From NCBI GenBank assembly GCA_036389375.1, contig DASVQA010000045.1, forward strand, positions 1 through 27,078: a stretch of DNA of 27,078 nucleotides, given 5' to 3'. The notes beneath the pieces are model-generated. The model ran no database searches. It worked only from the letters and a program-made list of their open reading frames with translations, and was not told the DNA's origin. The position numbers and the translations under genes are program-made. Positions 25,347 to 27,078 of the stretch are shown piece by piece (the first letter of the stretch is position 1; every line of letters begins with the position of its first letter). This DNA is from QHXQ01 sp036389375 (GTDB taxonomy: Bacteria > Acidobacteriota > Blastocatellia > Pyrinomonadales > Pyrinomonadaceae).

Positions 25347-26318
25347 ATGCGACATTGGCGCTCACGTCTGACCGCGTTTCTGATCGGCTTCAGCCTTAGC
25401 CTGTGCGCGGTCTTTAGCTACAGCTTCATCGCGGGGCTGTTCGCCGCCGCGCCGCGCCGCGCCGCGCCGGTCGCGCAAGCGGGCTGCCTGCCCGAAGTTT
25501 ACTTTGCCGACCCCGACGCGATCCTCGCGGCGCTCAAGAGCGAGGACGTGAGCGTGCGGCGCGACGTGTTCCGCCGTCTGTTCCTGCGCCCCGGCGTGGC
25601 GACCATCTATTACGACTATGAGCGCGACCGTGAATACCCGGAGCGCGCGGCGGAAGCGCGCGTGCGCTACGTCAATCTGGACGACGACGCGGAGCCGGAA
25701 GCGTTGCTGACCTTCGTGCGCTTCGCACAGCCGGTCGCGCTCGTCTTGCAGCGCGATGCGTGTGGCTGGCAGTTGCGCGGAGCGCTCTCCGCGTGGCTGC
25801 GCTATGAAGATTATCCGTATCGTGACTGGCTCGAACTGCCGGAGCTCGTCAAAGCGGGCACGCACGAAATAATGCTCCGCGAGAGCACGGGCGACGCGAC
25901 CAGCTACGTCCGCAAGGTGCGCGTGTTGAAGTTGCTGCATGGCGCGCTCGCGCAGGTAGCGGAGTTTAACGAAGAGGAGATCAAACCGCTCGCGGACTAT
26001 CGCGGCGCGGACTGGAACGCGGTCAGGGCAAGAGCGATGACCCGCTACACCGTCGTGCGCGCAGCCGGCGACGACGCGGCGCAACTGCATCTCTACACAA
26101 CCGGCGAGGTCGTCAAGTACACTGGCAGCGCACCCATCTACACCTACTTGCTCGAAACCGACGGCGCATGGCACGCGCTCGCGCGCCACTGGCGCACGCG
26201 GCCCGCCACACGTCTGAAACTGCTCGCCACCGGCACGCAAAGCCTGAGTTGGGACGCGGCGCGGCAGCTTTTCGTTGAAGTTGAAGCCGTGCGCGCCGCT
26301 GAAAGAGTGAACCTATGA
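25347..26318 (+). CDS. Exported hypothetical protein of the propeller/VWA/TPR operon
   Basis: No family is recognised. I chose ATG 25347 because AGGGAGAG (25337-25344) lies directly upstream. An ATG at 25332 and a TTG at 25323 overlapping the previous stop are in frame and possible. The product is about 323 aa. Residues 1-35 contain a hydrophobic export or anchor segment (LTAFLIGFSLSLCAVFSYSF). The mature part has mixed alpha/beta character with a strand-turn-strand motif RYVNLDDDAEPEALLTF and two Cys (C45-C46 region in QAGCLPEVYF, later QRDACGWQL) that could form a disulphide in the periplasm. The acidic NLDDDAEPEAL resembles calcium-binding or FG-GAP-like loops but is too short to call. It overlaps the last gene by ATGA. 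Confidence 0.75.
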   Translation: MRHWRSRLTAFLIGFSLSLCAVFSYSFIAGLFAAAPRRAAPVAQAGCLPEVYFADPDAILAALKSEDVSVRRDVFRRLFLRPGVATIYYDYERDREYPERAAEARVRYVNLDDDAEPEALLTFVRFAQPVALVLQRDACGWQLRGALSAWLRYEDYPYRDWLELPELVKAGTHEIMLRESTGDATSYVRKVRVLKLLHGALAQVAEFNEEEIKPLADYRGADWNAVRARAMTRYTVVRAAGDDAAQLHLYTTGEVVKYTGSAPIYTYLLETDGAWHALARHWRTRPATRLKLLATGTQSLSWDAARQLFVEVEAVRAAERVNL

Positions 26319-27078
26319 GGCACAGTAAAACACGGCGCAAGTATGCGCGTCCCGCGCTCGCCGTCGCAGCGTGCGGGCTGTTAGCGTGCGTGGGCCTCCT
26401 CGTCTATGCGCGCTCGTTGGGCGCGGCGGGCGGGGCTTACGCGTTGGCGGCCGATCTGCCGCGCGGCGCGCTCGTCTACGCGCAATGCGCTGACCTGCCG
26501 GCGCTCCTCAAGCGCTGGGACGCGTCGCCGCTCAAGGAACAACTGCTCGCCAGCACCGCCTTTCAGCAGTTCAAGCAGCGCCACCTCGCCATGAAACTCG
26601 CGGAACGCTGGACGGAGTATAACGACGCCTTCGGCTTCACGCTCGACGCGGCTGCGCTCTCCGGCGCGACCGAGCAGCGCGCCGCCGTCGCCATCTACGA
26701 CATCGGCCGGCTCGACCTCGTCCTCGTCGCGCCGCTCACGGAAGAACAGTCGGCCGCATCTGCGTTCTTCACGCACACAGACGGCTTCGACGCGGTCGAG
26801 TTGCCGGACGGCACTACCTATTTTCGCCGCGAGGCGGACGTGGACATCGGCCGCCAGCGACAGGTGCTCGCCTTCGCGTGGGCGCGCGGGCGCTTCGTGC
26901 TCTCGACCGACGAACGCCTGCTGCTACGCACGCTCGCCAACATCAACGGGCGCGCGCGCAAAGACCGCCTTGCGGACGAGCCTGCCTTTCAGACGCTCAG
27001 CCGCGAACTCGCGCCACACTTCGTCACCGTCTGGGTCGATCAGACGGCGCTCAACCGCGATTGGTATTTCAAGAGCTA
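26315..27078 (+). CDS. Exported hypothetical protein, 3' end cut by window edge
   Basis: The frame opens at ATG 26315, overlapping the previous stop (ATGA), and runs without a stop to the end of the window, giving at least 254 residues. The N-terminus is basic (MRHSKTRRKYARP) followed by a hydrophobic segment (ALAVAACGLLACVGLLVYA), a signal anchor or signal peptide. The mature part begins LPRGALVYAQCADLPALLKR and continues with WDASPLKEQLLASTAFQQF. This resembles the start of DUF3352-like exported proteins that open with a 'P..ALVY....DL..LL' pattern. That resemblance is loose. It is the fifth gene of the operon, and more may follow outside the window. Confidence 0.78.
   Translation, partial: MRHSKTRRKYARPALAVAACGLLACVGLLVYARSLGAAGGAYALAADLPRGALVYAQCADLPALLKRWDASPLKEQLLASTAFQQFKQRHLAMKLAERWTEYNDAFGFTLDAAALSGATEQRAAVAIYDIGRLDLVLVAPLTEEQSAASAFFTHTDGFDAVELPDGTTYFRREADVDIGRQRQVLAFAWARGRFVLSTDERLLLRTLANINGRARKDRLADEPAFQTLSRELAPHFVTVWVDQTALNRDWYFKS

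Overview
The window is GC-rich bacterial chromosomal DNA. I infer Acidobacteriota, possibly Blastocatellia, from three things: an ECF sigma factor coupled to a zinc-ribbon/TonB protein, a HAF-repeat protein, and large exported TPR and VIT/VWA proteins. No ribosomal marker is present, so the assignment rests on gene style only. There are no rRNA genes, CRISPR arrays, transposases or phage genes.

Layout. Positions 1-2000 hold a tRNA-Glu(UUC) on the minus strand with a plausible promoter, a small acidic hypothetical protein, and selD. SelD is itself a selenoprotein: the catalytic position is an in-frame TGA at 1798-1800 within a CAGUAAK motif, preceded by a well-placed ATG and ribosome binding site and followed by a SECIS-like hairpin. 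Positions 2036-3496 encode a secreted HAF-repeat protein, followed by an 18-bp perfect hairpin that probably ends its transcript. A roughly 550-bp gene-free region then separates it from an ECF sigma factor (4053) overlapping a zinc-ribbon/transmembrane/TonB protein (4664-6172), which ends at a strong hairpin.

Positions 6352-8877 hold two convergent, clearly homologous ATP-grasp ligase-like genes, and a 116-aa helical protein lies upstream of the second. Positions 9461-11482 form a plus-strand cluster: a MobB-like P-loop protein, a small basic protein, a MOSC-domain protein and nicotinamidase (pncA). Converging on it is a HaeIII-family restriction endonuclease (11505-12521) with no methyltransferase in the window.

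From 12780 to the right edge runs one tightly packed plus-strand operon of at least five exported or membrane-anchored proteins: a beta-propeller sensor-like protein, a VIT/VWA protein, a 2654-aa TPR protein, an unrecognised exported protein, and another exported protein cut by the window edge. Three of the four junctions are ATGA stop/start overlaps. The set looks like an envelope-associated protein complex whose function I cannot name. Near its 5' end the giant TPR gene carries a palindromic CGCAAAG-type repeat that reads through in frame.

The items most worth a second look are the Sec-containing SelD, the solitary HaeIII-like nuclease in DNA rich in GGCC, the propeller/VWA/TPR operon, and the repeat inserted in its largest gene.
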